Made by a program: the position numbers and the translations under genes
Part shown: positions 11,001 to 23,325 of the stretch, piece after piece
Layout: every line of letters begins with the position of its first letter
Numbering within the stretch: the first letter of the stretch is position 1
Origin: Ascaphus truei
Taxonomy: Eukaryota; Chordata; Amphibia; Anura; Ascaphidae
Length of the DNA: 64,000 nt
Direction of reading: 5' to 3'
NCBI GenBank assembly: GCA_036426205.1
Contig: CM071573.1
Location: forward strand, 71,797,240 to 71,861,239
Notes under the pieces: generated by a model
Seen by the model: the letters and a program-made list of their open reading frames with translations, nothing else
Databases searched by the model: none
What the model was told of the DNA's origin: nothing

Positions 11001-12423
11001 TTGGAGATGATTATGTGTAACATTGTAAGATTAAAATGGTGTTAGATGAGGAAGGATAAGCCTGCAATGTGTTAGAAGAGGCCCTGCCTCAAGGAACTTA
11101 CAAACTAGTATGTGCCTGTGGAGAACCACCAATTGGGGGCTGGCATGGGAAAGGCTGCTTGCACTAAAAGAAGTGGGACGCATCCCCCTTGTGTGATTCC
11201 TGGGTCTCTGTGTTAAGAAAGAGCAGCAGACGTGTCTCAAAGTTGAAATCAGGGATTAGACCAGCATTGATTTAAAAAAGGGTTCCATGTAGGAGTGGAG
11301 CTCAGCTAAGGAGCAGTCATCTTGATCAACACCCCATTTTTAATACATAGCATCAACCATCCATGTATACACTGCTGTACAAAATAGATTACAGATAATT
11401 AAAACGACAGGATAATAGCATAACAACGAAGAGAATCTCTGCCTCGCATACCTTCAATCGAAGTGGTACAGTGTAAGACATGCACTGTACATTAATAGTA
11501 GCAATAAGTGAAAGTGAATGACTCAGGACCTCTTCCATTGTAAACAGGGTAAGTGCTTATGTTTGAATAAGTATAGTGTAGGTAGTACATGGTTTCAGTG
11601 CCTTTGAAATGACTCCTATCTTTACAACATATACCATTAACAAGTGATTGATACAGTGTTGCATGGTTGACTGTTTTATTAGATTTCCAAAATACTTTCC
11701 AAATGGCATTGCCACTTAAATGTATTATATCGGTACAGCTGAAGTCAATATTAGCTTTAGTGTAACTTCCATGTATTACAAATCATTTCATTCATGTCAG
11801 TCACTTTATTGTGTGTTCTAAAAGATGATGAAGTCAGTGGATCTTGACTTCTTCGACTTGAACAGGATAAATTAGGATGTTGCTTCCATAAATCCCCCAA
11901 TACATTGTGAAACAATGTATATTTGTTTCAAAGCATTGTGTAACTTCAGAGTTCAAAAGCACTAAATCTAGTTTTTACTAAAGATCAGCTAGAAGGAGTG
12001 ATACTAGTTGGTAGTTTATTTGGTCAATTCTTCACTTTATTTCACATTATGAAGGGGTGATCCCAAAACACTGTGCTGTGCTTCTCTTTTTTTTGCAAAT
12101 AAATGCTGAAAATGTTGTTCCAAATTCAGTAAATATGACTTGTGTGCCAGAGTTAATCTTTCTATAAATGCTACCACTTGGCCCCATATTAAACAACTTC
12201 ATCCATTCTTGTTCTACACATTGGAATTAAAATGTAATATCCAGTTGGAAGTTTTAATATAAAGGATGGCTTTAGAAAGAGTCCGTTTATATTGTTAAAC
12301 CTGACTTCTACTTCAACTGTGGACCAACTTGGAAGGACTCCAGACTCACGGGATCGCAGTAATAGCGGCCATGTAGCCCCGGGGAAAATTAATGTAGCAC
12401 TATGCGCTTCATAATCATTTTGA
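11001..12423. other. unassigned stretch
   Basis: About 1.4 kb of AT-rich sequence with no recognised gene, RNA or repeat. Confidence 0.4.
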
Positions 12424-13710
12424 ATGTATGTATATCTTTATTTATATAGCGCCATTAATAGTGCTTCATAGCAGTAATACACGTGACACATATAATATAA
12501 ATAACAAATAATACGATTAACACTTGAGGGGAATAAGCGGTTCAGACATAAATGTAACATTAGGAAAATGAGTCTCTTCCCAGAAGATCTTACAATCTAA
12601 CGTCCAGAGACAGTAGGAAGGTGTTCTGGTAAGTGCATCTGCAAGGGGCCAAGGTGGATGTATGAGGTATAAAGTATCAGCCACGGATACGTATATGCTT
12701 TGTTAAGGAGGTAGGTTTTAAGATAGGTCTTAAAATGTGGATAGAGAGGGTTCTAGTTGAATATTGAGGGGAAGGGCATTCCAGAGGTGTGGGACAGTCA
12801 GTGAGAACGGTTTAAGGTGGGAGAGGACTTCAGATACAAAAGAGGTAGAGAGAAGACATCCTTGATTAGAACACAAGAGTCGGGATGGTGCATAGCGAGA
12901 AATTAGGCTGAGATGTAAGGAGGGGCAGAAGAGTGTATAGCCTTAAAACTGAGAATTGAGTATGTGATATGGGATTTGATAAGAAGCCTGGAGACGGATT
13001 ACAGCAGGAGAGACACCGAGACAGATTTAGGAGAGAGTAAAAAGATTCCGACAGAAATTTCGGATAGATTGTAGTGGAAACAGGCAGGCCAGACATCAGG
13101 AGGTTACAATAGTCAGGACGGGAGAGAATGAGGGCCTTCATCAGAATTTTAGCAGTAGACAGAGGAAAGGGTGTATCTTAGTAATATTGCAGAGGAAAAA
13201 ATTCAGGTTTTTTTAATGTGAGAGGAGAATGTGAGGGAGGAGTCAAATGTAACACCCAGGCAGTGTGCTTGTGATACTGGGTGTATGATAGTGCTTCTAA
13301 CAGTAATGTATAAGGAGGCAGTAGGGCAAGGTTTGGGAGGACGTATGAGGTGCTCCTTTTTTGACATGTTAATTTTGAGTCGGAGCATGGCAAACCAGGA
13401 TGATATCACGGAGCGATTTAGAATCTTTGGTCTGAACAGCTGTTGTAAGTTCAGGGTTGAAAAGTTAATTTATGTGTCATCAGCATAGAGGTGATATTTG
13501 AACCCAAGAGATGTGATTAGGTCATCTAGAGAGAGTGTGTACAGAGAAAAGAGGAGGTCCCAGGACAGGCCCCTGGGGTACCCCCACAGAGAGCTCAATA
13601 GATAAGGAGAAGGTGTTAGCAAAAGAGACACTGAAAGTACGATGGGAGAGGTACAGTAAGAGGAAATCCAGGATAGGGATTTGTTACGGATACCAAGAGT
13701 GTGGAGAATG
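12424..13710 (-). pseudogene. L2-like LINE, reverse transcriptase end and 3' UTR
   Basis: The minus strand reads from the fingers/palm of a LINE reverse transcriptase to its 3' end. '[14 protein letters not shown]' (from about 13700) is followed by the catalytic YADDT block at about 13487-13473. Frames in 13203-13409 carry 'CLGVTFDSSLTF', a LINE landmark after the palm. Frames in 12866-13141 carry 'PDYCNLLMSGLP'. A 3' UTR then ends at 12424 with the tail shared by the copy at 1346-1870. Stops and frameshifts separate these blocks, so the copy is dead. It is the longest copy of this family here. Confidence 0.85.
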
Positions 13711-13949
13711 AGAAGGAGAAGAGGACAGAGGACCACATGAGCAGAGCAGAGCAGCAAAGGAGAATGGCCGAGGAGAAGACTGCCCCAGCGGGCCGACCCG
13801 GAAGTCTTTACTGAACTCAGGTGTCTGCCGCTGATACAGCGCCGCTTATCCTCATCCTTCTTCCCACCTTGCTCTGCTCTCATGGTCCTCTGACCTCTTC
13901 TCTCGCCGTCCTCTCCTCTGCTGCCCTGCTCCAATGAAACCAGGTAGGT
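13711..13949. other. unassigned, upstream of the LINE copy
   Basis: Purine-rich at both edges with a GC-richer middle (13765-13850). The minus-strand frame continues through here, but its sequence no longer resembles reverse transcriptase. Confidence 0.3.
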
Positions 13950-14312
13950 GAGAGGTGCAGGAGATGTAGGAGGGGGTGAGAAAGGAACGGGGAGGAGCAG
14001 ATGAGAGAGAAGGAAGGGGTGAGAGAAGAAGAGGAAAGGAGGGTGAGAAGAAGAGAAGCAGGGGGGTGAGAGAGGAAGAGGTGAAGGAGAGGGTCAAGAG
14101 AGGAATAGGAGGAGGGGGGTTAGAGAGGAGGTGAGTGAGTGAAATAGGAGGGGGGAGAGGAAGAAGAGAAGAGGGGGTGGGAGGAGGAGGGAGGGGTGAG
14201 AGGAAGGGGAGAAGAAGAAGGAGGAGGGGGGTGATTGAGGAGTGGGAGGTGAGAAGAGGGTGCGATGAGAGAGGATGAGGAGGGGGTGAGAGAGAATGGT
14301 ACTATAATAAGG
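13950..14312. repeat. GA-rich low-complexity tract
   Basis: Almost pure purine on the plus strand, built of irregular 'gaggagggggtgagag' units. It opens long serine- and proline-rich frames on the minus strand that should not be taken as genes. Confidence 0.85.
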
Positions 14313-14329
14313 ACTTCAGCAGGGCTGAA

Positions 14330-14451
14330 GTTTCGCCTAGGGTGCTGAATACCCTGGCACCAGCCCTGATTATGAGAGCTGTCCTGAAGCAGGGATATCC
14401 TTAAAACCTGACCTGTTCGTGGCCCTGGAGGACTGGAGATGGCCAGCCCTG
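14330..14451. mobile_element. hAT-like hairpin MITE, one arm
   Basis: The right part (about 14376-14451) has 'gaagcagggatatcctta', then 'ggaggactggag' and a CCAGCCCTG end, matching one arm of the hairpin MITE complete at 28989-29146 and 55290-55476. The left part (14330-14375) looks like a different CAG-ended fragment. Confidence 0.55.
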
Positions 14452-14914
14452 ATGTAGAATAAATAGACAAATAGTTTGAACAGCACGTGGACCATAGATA
14501 TAACAGTCTAAGGGGGTCTATAGGTAACGTGTGGTGCCGGGAGACAGCAAGTCCATTTTCATCGTTTCCAGCACTCAAAAAAAAAAAAAAAAAGAGAGAG
14601 AAATTTGTATATGTTGCCAAAAAAGTAAAAAAAGATTTGTATTTAGATTACAAATTCAAGAGGAGTTGCACAATACAAAATGACCAAAACCAATAATAAT
14701 AATAATAATATAGAGAAGTAGAAAATTGTTTCTTTACACGAATGTTCTTCTACTGCAAAAAAATAAAATAAAAAAATCAGACAGAACCCCAGTTCTATCG
14801 TTCAGATAGTGACTTGTCCAGGCAAGCTGTTGAAATATATACAAAGTAAACGTAATGATAGTGGTCCAGCTTTCTTCTTGCAGCTTTGGAGTCCTGAAAG
14901 CAATTCAATGGGGT
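14452..14914. other. unassigned stretch with simple repeats
   Basis: Contains poly(A) at about 14577-14593 and a short (AAT)n run at about 14691-14710. No gene is seen. Confidence 0.5.
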
Positions 14915-14916
14915 TA

Positions 14917-15091
14917 CAGATAGTCCTCGCTATCCAACATTTCACTTTACAACGAATGGCATATCCAACGCTTTACAATGCAACCCTATGGGCTGTTTTT
15001 CGACGCCGGAATGCATTATCTGAGCCTGAATGTGTTCACTATCCAATGCTACTTCCATAACGGATTCCGTTGGATAACCGAGGACTGCCTG
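14917..15091. mobile_element. pogo/Tigger-like MITE, 175 bp
   Basis: Inverted ends: CAGATAGTCCTCGCTATCC on the left, and CAGGCAGTCCTCGGTTATCC when the right end is read on the other strand. This is the terminal pattern of pogo/Tigger transposons. The left side has the expected TA (14915-14916); the right has CA. There is no transposase. Confidence 0.7.
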
Positions 15092-16365
15092 CATCAATGT
15101 CCACAGTATTAGCAACTTTTTGGGCAGAGCCTTGCCCGATCTCAAGCTTCAGTGATGTAGAATAGTTTCAAAGCCCAATTTGAAGCCAAGCCGTAGGTAC
15201 TCAGGAGATAGATTGCAATGCTACTTGTAAGGGATATACAGTATTGACGAGACTGTTGTGTTACTCTTACAGTGAGTATGAGCGATCTTTCGGCCTGAAA
15301 ACAAATGGCAGAAGGTTATTTTCTTTCTTTTTATGAAGGTCTGGTATCAAACTCATTCCTCTAACAACGACAGTCATGTTTTTTTTCCCTCCACTTACTT
15401 CAGGCCATGATTACAAATAAATCCTAGCTGCTTTCCACACCAGGGATTCTTTTCTTGTCTCCGTCCATTTCATCTGAATGTGCATATGTCAAGCGTAAAG
15501 ATGAATTAGTAGAAACACTGTTGCTTGAGTTACTCACAATATCCTACCACCACCATCATTTGTTCCCTGCTCTTACTGAATAGAAACCTAATTACTCTAA
15601 CATACTGCTCTTCCAGGTCCTCATTCTATGAAATTATCAACGATTCATAAATCAAGGAGCTCTGCATACTTGCAAAATCATTTTCTATTGAAACATGTTT
15701 TTTTTCCTTATTATTCCAGGGACAATGGGGATTATTCAACCCTTTTAAAGCATCGTTGCCTCCACCAGATTCAAAAGGGGTTACAAATCAGTGTTGCAAT
15801 GAACAGCAGAATTGGACTAAAAGCCTGAAAAATCCATGTACTTCAACTTAAAAATAGTAACAAAAGAGCAGAGAGCAAAATACAAATAGCCAGTACACTC
15901 TGGTATTTGTTTCCAGGGAGACATTTCCAGGGGGTCTATTTTGAAGCAAAATTGACACAGAGTGTCATTTTCATACTGCTGCTCTAAACCTTAATGTATA
16001 AAGCTTTGCGATTTGGGGAATATAAAAAAGTTAAGAGATACATGACGATCAGATGAGATTTGATTTTCATCCTTCAGGCTGTGACAAAAACTTCCCTCAA
16101 GTTTAAGATGGAGTAATGCCTCTTCCTTCTTCTAAGCTGCACCAGATGTAAGAAACGTTGTTACATTTGACACAACTGAGCATCGAACAATGGCAGTGTC
16201 TCAAAAGACACCTTGCTCTGTGTTGATACATTTGCCCCAAAGTGTTTTTGGGAGATTAGAATAAAGTCCTTCCATATAAATAAAAAAACAAACATTCCAA
16301 TAATTCCCTTTTATTGGCTTATTCTATATCAGCCAAAACAGCCAGACCGACCTGGATGATAAAGA
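15092..16365. other. unassigned stretch
   Basis: About 1.3 kb with no recognised gene or repeat. The 66-codon frame at 15628-15828 has no known domain. Confidence 0.4.
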
Positions 16366-16562
16366 ATAATATATTTATTTATAAAATGTTTTGCCAGGCA
16401 GTAGTACATTGAGTTACCTCTCGTTTTCAAGTATGTCCTGGGCATAGAGTTATGATGACAAATAATACATGGTTACAAGTACATAGATACATAAGTGAAC
16501 AGGGTATACATTATATACACGACATTGCATGCTCAGTTAAAGATAATATATATTATAGGCAT
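16366..16562 (-). mobile_element. second LINE family, 3' UTR tail
   Basis: Antisense tail with 'taaaatgttttgccaggcag', then 'acctctcgttttcaag' and 'gtccgtgggca'-like blocks, colinear with 18010-18208. It holds no coding sequence. Confidence 0.75.
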
Positions 16563-17639
16563 GTGTAAAAGTATCAATCCCTATTGCGTGCCTAATTTTA
16601 GTCTCCTCCATTTAAAATCCGGAGTTTGTCACAAAACAAACTGCTACATCTGCTAACTTCTATTCTTACAGCAAAGGAATTTGATACATACACATTGATG
16701 CATGCCCGGTATACCACTGACTTTTTTTTACATGTACATATATATACATATATATATGACATTTTTTTTTTTAAATAAATGAATTCTGTAGTATTAGATA
16801 AGTGTTTTTCCCCTTTTATTCAACTCTTTCTTACGGCCATTTTAATGAGTTTTAAACCATCCTTTGATTTCTATAGCAGGCTTTAGCCCACCTCCCCAGC
16901 AGTGCCAGATCTTTGCAACAATTTCCTGTTTGTGATAATTTGTTGCCAATACTCCCAGCAGTTTGAGCTGCAAACGGTAACAATAGATAATGTTACCTTA
17001 GTAATATCAGGATACATTGTAGCTGCTGACTTACATTCACTGAAGGATTGATTGAATCTGAAAGGCAGCTATTATGTCAGGCACACAATCGGGATTTTGA
17101 CAGATTTATAACAGGAGCATCAAACGTTTGCCAGCTTAGGTAAGAATATAGAATTCTACATTGCCACATGCAAATAAGAAAAAAAAGAAGAAAGAGAAAG
17201 GGGTTAATGTAGCATAGCAGTGCGGCAGCGCTATTCTGTGACGTCACCCAGTGCTGCCGCCGAGCAGAATCTTGGTTATACCGAGGAGGGAGAGCAGAGG
17301 AGACTTAGAGGCATGGCCGCGACCGTCGCTTGCATAACCACCTGCATTAGAGGCAAGCTACATTGTTTTGGCGCCGCGTGTACGCACGTTTTTGTGTATA
17401 TGTCGAAAGATTTGTGAACTCTATTTCTACTGCAGTATGTGAATCTATAGTAAATCTAGCATTAAAATGAATCTTCCCAATAGAATGATACAAAAGAAAT
17501 ACTTTGGGAACTAGGAACAAATGTAATGGGCAGAAACCTTGTGCTTTTTTTTTTGTCTTAAACTAATACAATAATATACTGCAAGAAGAGAATTTTCACG
17601 TAAAGTCAGTACCACAACAAACTGGGTTTCAACATCCAG
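16563..17639. other. unassigned stretch
   Basis: Contains an AT dinucleotide-type run near 16733-16758. A short GC-richer island at 17215-17380 holds a perfect TGACGTCA (17239-17246) between inverted 'gtgcggcag'/'gtgctgccgc' blocks. The island may be a small old MITE; no gene is evident. Confidence 0.35.
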
Positions 17640-18208
17640 AACCTGAGATGTGTGTCAAGTCCTATAACCTCTTTGTTACCAGAGTGGCCCACAATTCATT
17701 CCCTGATCTTAAACTTGAGTCTAGGCGCAAAGTTCATCTTTCCTGTCTTGCCTTCAAATACTTTCTGGGCAAGCTGCCCGTCTACCTGAACAAGCTCCTC
17801 ACCCCTACCACATGCAGCACTTATCACCTGAGATCTGACTCCAAAAGACTGTTCATGGTCCCACGGTTCAACAAAGTATCCGGCCGCTCTGCCTTCTCTT
17901 ACCGTGCACCCCAAAACTGGAACAGTCTACCGGACACTCTCACTGCCGCCACCAGTCTAAGTTCTTTCAAAACTAAAACCGTCTCACATTTTAATCTGGT
18001 CTGTAACTGTTATATACGCCTATAATATAAATTATCTCTAACTGTGCATGCAATGTCTTGTATATAATGTATAACCCTTTTCACTTAATGTAACTATGTA
18101 TTTGTAACCATGTATTTGTCATTTTAACTCTGTGCCAAGACATGCTTGAAAACGAGAGTTAACTCTCAATGTATTACTTCCTGGTAAAACATTTTATAAA
18201 TAAATAAA
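17640..18208 (+). pseudogene. second LINE family, ORF2 C terminus and 3' UTR
   Basis: The open frame at 17648-18025 ends a non-LTR retrotransposon polyprotein. 'ESRRKVHLSCLAFKYF' (also present at 58800-58860) is followed by 'FSYRAPQNWNSLPD' and 'SLSSFKTKTVSHF'. This resembles the ORF2 tails of Rex1/L2-type LINEs. The 3' UTR ends in 'ttataaataaataaa' at 18208. Everything upstream of the C terminus is missing. This copy ties the non-coding tails at 10145, 10843 and 16366 to the reverse transcriptase at 57140. Confidence 0.8.
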
Positions 18209-19795
18209 CTGCTTGTGGTATCTTTGTGTAGTTTTCCATTCCTGAAATACTAAGAGGCTTACTCTATAAACACCAAAGCGGACGATCTGGCCATTTTGGA
18301 ACTAAATTCTCCATTTATTCAATAAGAAATTCCTGCCGAAAACATCCTGATCGGCCGCTTGGAAAGAAATACAAAGAGTGTACACTTTGGGACCAGGGTT
18401 GCTTCGTATGACTGTAGCATTTTGGAGCAGACTGTTGCTTTAATGTATTGCATAGAATAGCAGACAAACTACAGAGCATGTGTCAGGGTTGTATGAGCAT
18501 CTAATCAACTTGGCACCTTGGCATTTCAGATGATAAACAACATTGTCTCATGTGTCTGGGACACAAAATTGAAGCAGTAAACTTTTGTTAGTGTTTGCTT
18601 TGTCAGGGAAGGAAGACAGAAGCTGGATTTATTTAACTAACTAAAACTATGGAATGTGCAGTATTTAGAGGAAAATCTGAACACACACACCATATATCAG
18701 TTTGTGATATGGCCCAGTCTCCCGTGCTCCTGAAAGCAGAGCCCAAACATTACCTTAGCTCTTCAGGCAGAAAATAATTAGTGGATTATTCCTACATTCG
18801 TGCCAATAGTTAATTATTCCATTCATTTAAATCCTTCAGTGAGTAGTAAATCATTGCACTGCATATCCTCAATTTCATTTTAAAGTTGTTTCTGTGGTTA
18901 ATGTAATAATCATTGTTTGGTGCATATTGGCTCTATGGTCAGGGTGTATCCTCAATGCAGTCTGCAGGAATTTAGCTGTGGTTAATAATGTTAACCGTGA
19001 TTTGATAATCATAAGTATATTGGCCACTTTTATATAACGTGGTTCAATACATGGCCTTGCTTTCTCAAACGCTTGTGTTGTGAATTGTGAGTTAAGGACT
19101 GTCTTCAAACGCGCATATCTCATCCCAGTATTCACCCAGACTTTAACAAATAGGTCAGACCTAGAATTCCACTGCACAGGTTTCTTTATAACAGTGTCAA
19201 TAACAGACCAATATTTCAGTGCATCATCAGTCTTGTTCCCCATTGATATTCCAAAGATGAGATAAATTATATTCCAGAAATATATATTTATTCCCAATTG
19301 ATTGTGAGGAAAGAAAGATTCCATGATCCATCACTGCACTGAAAAATGATCTAATGCAGTTTGTTCTTCAGCCTCACCCTCCCTGCATCACTCTGTGCAA
19401 TGGAGCAAGTCAAAACAAGGTGCTGTATTACTGAGGAATTATTGTTAATTAACTGCATGCCATAAACAGAGCCCTGCCTGTCTTGACAGTGATACAATCT
19501 CTTTTAAATCTATGTAATAGGCAGTTACATCTACCACTTACCAAGCAGAATAAAGGATGGAGATTAAAGAAAAAGGTAACTCTTTCACCACCACACATTT
19601 TGTTGCAGGCCCCCAAGCACTAAGGTGGATAACACATCAGGACCACTAATCAAAATAAAGAGAAGTTACCAGCACACTATCAAGTGTCATCGACAGTTTC
19701 ATTTATAAGATATATGCATGTTTTATCCCATGGGCATGTCAGAGACAGTGATGCCTCCACTGATATCATGATAAGAACAATGTATGTACAGTATG
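18209..19795. other. unassigned stretch
   Basis: About 1.6 kb, AT-rich. A 149-codon minus-strand frame (18875-19324) is open but shows no domain, signal or splice context that I recognise. Confidence 0.35.
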
Positions 19796-20225
19796 TATGT
19801 ATATCTTTATTTATATAGCACCACCCAGGCACAGAACGCTTTACAATACACGTGACATAATATTGTAACCCATAATGGGAATAAGTTCTTTAGACAAAAC
19901 AGTAGCAATAGAGTCCCTGCCCCCAAGAGCTTACAATCTAACTAGTAAGTGGAGATAACTTACAGAGACAGTAGGAGGGTGTTCTGGTAAGTGCGTCTGC
20001 AAGGGGCCAAGGTCAGTGCATATGAGGTGTATAGTATCAGCCAACGGAGCTGCCCATAAGCTTCGTTGAAGAGCTGTGTTTTAAGAAAGGTATTGAAGGT
20101 GGAGATGATTGGTGCCAGTCAGATATTGAGCGGAAGGACATTCCATAGGTGTGGGGCCGTGAGTGAGAGAGGTTTTAGGTGGGAAAGGGCTTTAGATAGA
20201 AAAAGGGGTTGACAGAAGACAACCT
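19796..20225 (-). mobile_element. L2-like LINE, 3' end
   Basis: It matches the 3' part of the copy at 12424-13710: antisense tail 'tatctttatttatatagc', 'gagcttacaatctaac', and the decayed C-terminal ORF2 region up to about 20225. The reading frame is broken. Confidence 0.8.
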
Positions 20226-21224
20226 AAAGCATATTATAATAGATTTAGAACTGGGGTCATTAAGTCCCACTAAATATCATTTTACATTTCTTTCTGTAAA
20301 AGCTACTGGAACATTTCACAATTAAATGTATTCATCAGCATGAAAATAAGAAAGTAAATGCAATCAGAATTGAAAGGTGAGCATTGGAGGGTTACTGCAG
20401 ATTTATACTGATCATCCACCAAGAACTAGTAATTTTCCCTGAGTAGGTTGCAATATAAAACAGTAATGTTGGTGCCTGCTTTTTCTTTCATGGCAACTGC
20501 TGTGCTTGTGAAAAGTGTTTGATGAGGGCTAATGTTAAGCAAAATGCTTCCTTTATTCAGGCAAATGTAATATAATGCTGACCACTTATAGATCACCAAT
20601 GGCCATTAAGACATTGAGTTGATGCTGAGCATATCAGTTTCATGTGCAGGTCCTTTGAAGTCATCAACTTTGCACAAGTTGCAAAGTTGATGATTTTGGG
20701 AATTTATTGGTACCACGTAGGGACAAGTTGCTTGGCATCTTCATACAAAGGGATGGATCAAAGCCTGAATTCTGAATCTGGAACTACTTCAGTTCTCCTT
20801 TGTGCTTCTTCCAACTAAGGGCCAAAATCATTAAGCGCCGGAACGGGTTAGTGCACCCAATCCGGTGTCAAGTTCTATTGCCTGTAAGGGAAGGTAAAGA
20901 CGAATCTGGTTCACTAGCCCATACCAGTGCTTGATTAATATGCCCCAGATGTACAAGGTCTAATGCCATGTTAACTGCTGTTCCTAATAGATCAGCATCA
21001 GACCATATACCAAATGTGTCTCTGGAGGAAAGGTGCTTGTTTGCAATGTATGAACTCATGAAATGAGCCTCCTGTCAGACAAGAATATAGAATTGTAGGA
21101 GATAAATCAAACGATTTGAAATCTACTCTTAAATATAAAGTATGTAAGTGTAAACATGCAATAATATTCAACACTAGCAATAAAGTTTCAAGGTATCATG
21201 TTGGCCTCTCTGTCTCACACACAG
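20226..21224. other. unassigned stretch with a small perfect hairpin
   Basis: A 14-bp perfect hairpin lies at 20661-20693 (TCATCAACTTTGCA, 5-nt loop). Near 20830 is a diverged match to the 'taagcgccg' repeat of 8161. No gene is seen. Confidence 0.4.
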
Positions 21225-21520
21225 CTCACCCCTTGGGACGCGGGGGTGTAGCGGGAATTCTGCTCTCTTCTCACTGTAAATTTTAGCTCCTACCTACACC
21301 TGCTTCCAGGATATTCTCATTATTTGAGGTCCATACTATCTGCTTTTTCTCTCCACTCTTTGTATATCGTTGTCATCTATAGGCCACCTAACTCTACTTG
21401 CTCACACTTCAATTTCCTTTCATACTTCGAATCCTGGTTATTCTTCTTCCTCTTGACTCACTCACTCTCCGCTTAAGGTGCTTTCATTCCCACATTGATG
21501 ACCCCTCTCATTCCTGGCAA
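21225..21520 (+). pseudogene. L2-like LINE, endonuclease-domain fragment
   Basis: Plus-strand translation gives 'GVGGILLSSH' then 'VVIYRPPNSTC', which match the glycine-rich block and the IYRPP block of the apurinic endonuclease domain seen better at 49171-49740. It is a short internal fragment without either end of the element. Confidence 0.65.
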
Positions 21521-22489
21521 AAGGGAAACACAACATTATAAAATGGGGATTATTTGTTCGGCAGCCTCCTGACCCAACCCTTGCTTCCAGAAATGGCTTG
21601 TCTGGACACTCTCTGATTGCCCCCACACCTTTCTTGGTGCCTTCCAGCAATGGTTGGTTTGGTTTTGCTTGGGGTTTTTTTTTTTTAGGTTTATTTTTCA
21701 TTAGTAACAGCAAATCATACACTTACAAAATGAAAGATAAACGTCCTTTGATGTATCCCATGACAAGAAATGGAATGTACCAAGACCAAAAACAGAGAGC
21801 AATTGCTGATATCAGGGGCATGAGAAAGGTACAGTGCTATAGCACTGTATTATTAATACAGGAAGCCATGAAGAAATGAACAATAAGTGTCAATGGAAAT
21901 ATAGTCTGGATTCTATTGAAAGCAAGGAAGCAGGGACTCAACATAGCACAGTGAAATGTCATGTATCTCTCAATACGTAAGGTTAGAGGTGTTAGGAAGG
22001 AAGAGAGAGTCACCCCTACCTCCAAAACAATATCTTTTCCATCAAAAAAGAGAAATGACACAGCATTAAGCCCTAATGTCCTCGATGATAATTTGCGTCC
22101 TAAATCATTGGTCTAAAATGAGCTCAAGCGTGTGAATGGAAAAAAGAGCCAGTGTTTATAGCTTTTATTTGATAATAAAACTGCAGTTTCATTTGTTTGG
22201 AGTAATATTATTTATAAAAACATCCCTTTGTAAAAAAAAAAAAACTCTACACTTAACTGACGCATTAACCCTAAATTAAGGAACATGCAGCAAGCGGTGG
22301 AATAAAAATGGGAGAGAAACCACAATGAGTTAATCTTCAATATGGAAATCATTAACAGCAGCGTGAACAAGCAAGTTCTGAAATAATATTTCTTATAACA
22401 TATTGTACTAAGAAAATAAAGGGGTAACATGCCCTTTTTAGGATTCTTTTGCAAAAGCAATAGGTAAGTGTAGGAGACAAGTGCAGAGG
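21521..22489. other. unassigned stretch
   Basis: About 1 kb, no recognised gene or repeat apart from short T and A runs near 21675 and 22231. Confidence 0.4.
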
Positions 22490-23325
22490 TGTAACCAGGG
22501 AGACGTATTTAAGGGAAAATAAACATTGGCTTTTGTTTAGCCTGCAGCTTTAATCAGTACAGGTTTATATCAGTATGCAATACAAACAGCCTATCCCTTT
22601 GTAAGGGCTTACTCATACTTCCCAGTCCCTATCTGCAGGGCTGGGAGGATAGGCTTCTTACCAACCTCTCACCCCAAAGTCCAAAGAGGTACTTGTAAGC
22701 ATGGGCTCTTTACACAAGCCCGGGTCTGGGATGGTGTCCGTGGGTGTACCCTCTGGCGGTTTACAGGGTCCGCTGTATTCTGGAAGAGGGTCAGGTTCCC
22801 TGGTAGCTCTATGGTAGCACAGTTATTCTGTGTTAGAGAGCGGTTTCCTGGGGATCTCTATAGCAGCACAATCCCTCTGTGCCAGAGAACCTTCTGTGCT
22901 AGAGAACCTTCTGTGCTAGAGAACCTTCTGTGCTAGAGAACCCTCTGTGCTAGAGAACCCTCTGTGCTAGAGAACCTTCTGTGCTAGAGAACCCTCTGTG
23001 CTAGAGAACCCTCTGTGCTAGAGAACCCTCTGTGCTAGAGAACCCTCTGTGCTAGAGAACCCTCTGTGTTAGAGAACCCTCTGTGCTAGAGAACCCTCTG
23101 TGCTAGAGAACCCTCTGTGCTAGAGAACCTTCTGTGCTAGAGAACCCTCTGTGCTAGAGAACCCTCTGTGCTAGAGAACCCTCTGTGCAGCACACATTTA
23201 AACCTGCTTGAGGAGCCAGGTGGCTAATTGGCTCTAGCTGAACTAACTAGCTCCCTGCTGGACTATCAGCTACAGACAGGTTTTAAGGGTGCTGCCTTTT
23301 TAAACCTGGGAATGGCCCTGTCACA
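22490..23325 (-). mobile_element. probable solo LTR carrying a minisatellite
   Basis: On the minus strand it starts TGTGACAGGG and ends CTGGTTACA, giving the TG...CA limits and the TTACA end shared with the LTRs at 27078 and 34838. An ATTAAA signal (minus strand, near 22550) fits an R/U5 boundary. A minisatellite fills the middle. No matching target duplication was found, so the limits are less certain than for the other LTRs. The array is the main reason this locus is longer than the LTRs at 27078 and 29887. Confidence 0.45.
22875..23188. repeat. 17-bp minisatellite, about 18.5 copies
   Basis: The unit is CTCTGTGCTAGAGAACC, repeated head to tail with almost only C/T changes at one site (CCTTC versus CCCTC). 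Decayed units lie just upstream near 22810-22870. There are no spacers, so it is a simple tandem array and not a CRISPR. Confidence 0.95.

Noticed and set aside
13852..14620. Minus-strand Ser/Pro-rich frames of 81-166 codons
   Set aside because: They are the antisense reading of a GA-rich low-complexity tract and poly(A), with no domain.
17239..17246. Perfect TGACGTCA (CRE-type) site
   Set aside because: A single 8-mer with no gene nearby is expected by chance in a CpG-richer island, so I did not list it as a regulatory feature.
18875..19324. 149-codon minus-strand open frame in unique sequence
   Set aside because: No domain, no signal peptide and AT-rich chance composition; a plus-strand frame is also open across part of it.
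22875..23188. Regular repeats resembling a CRISPR array
   Set aside because: There are no spacers, the unit is 17 bp and head to tail, and the surroundings are vertebrate.
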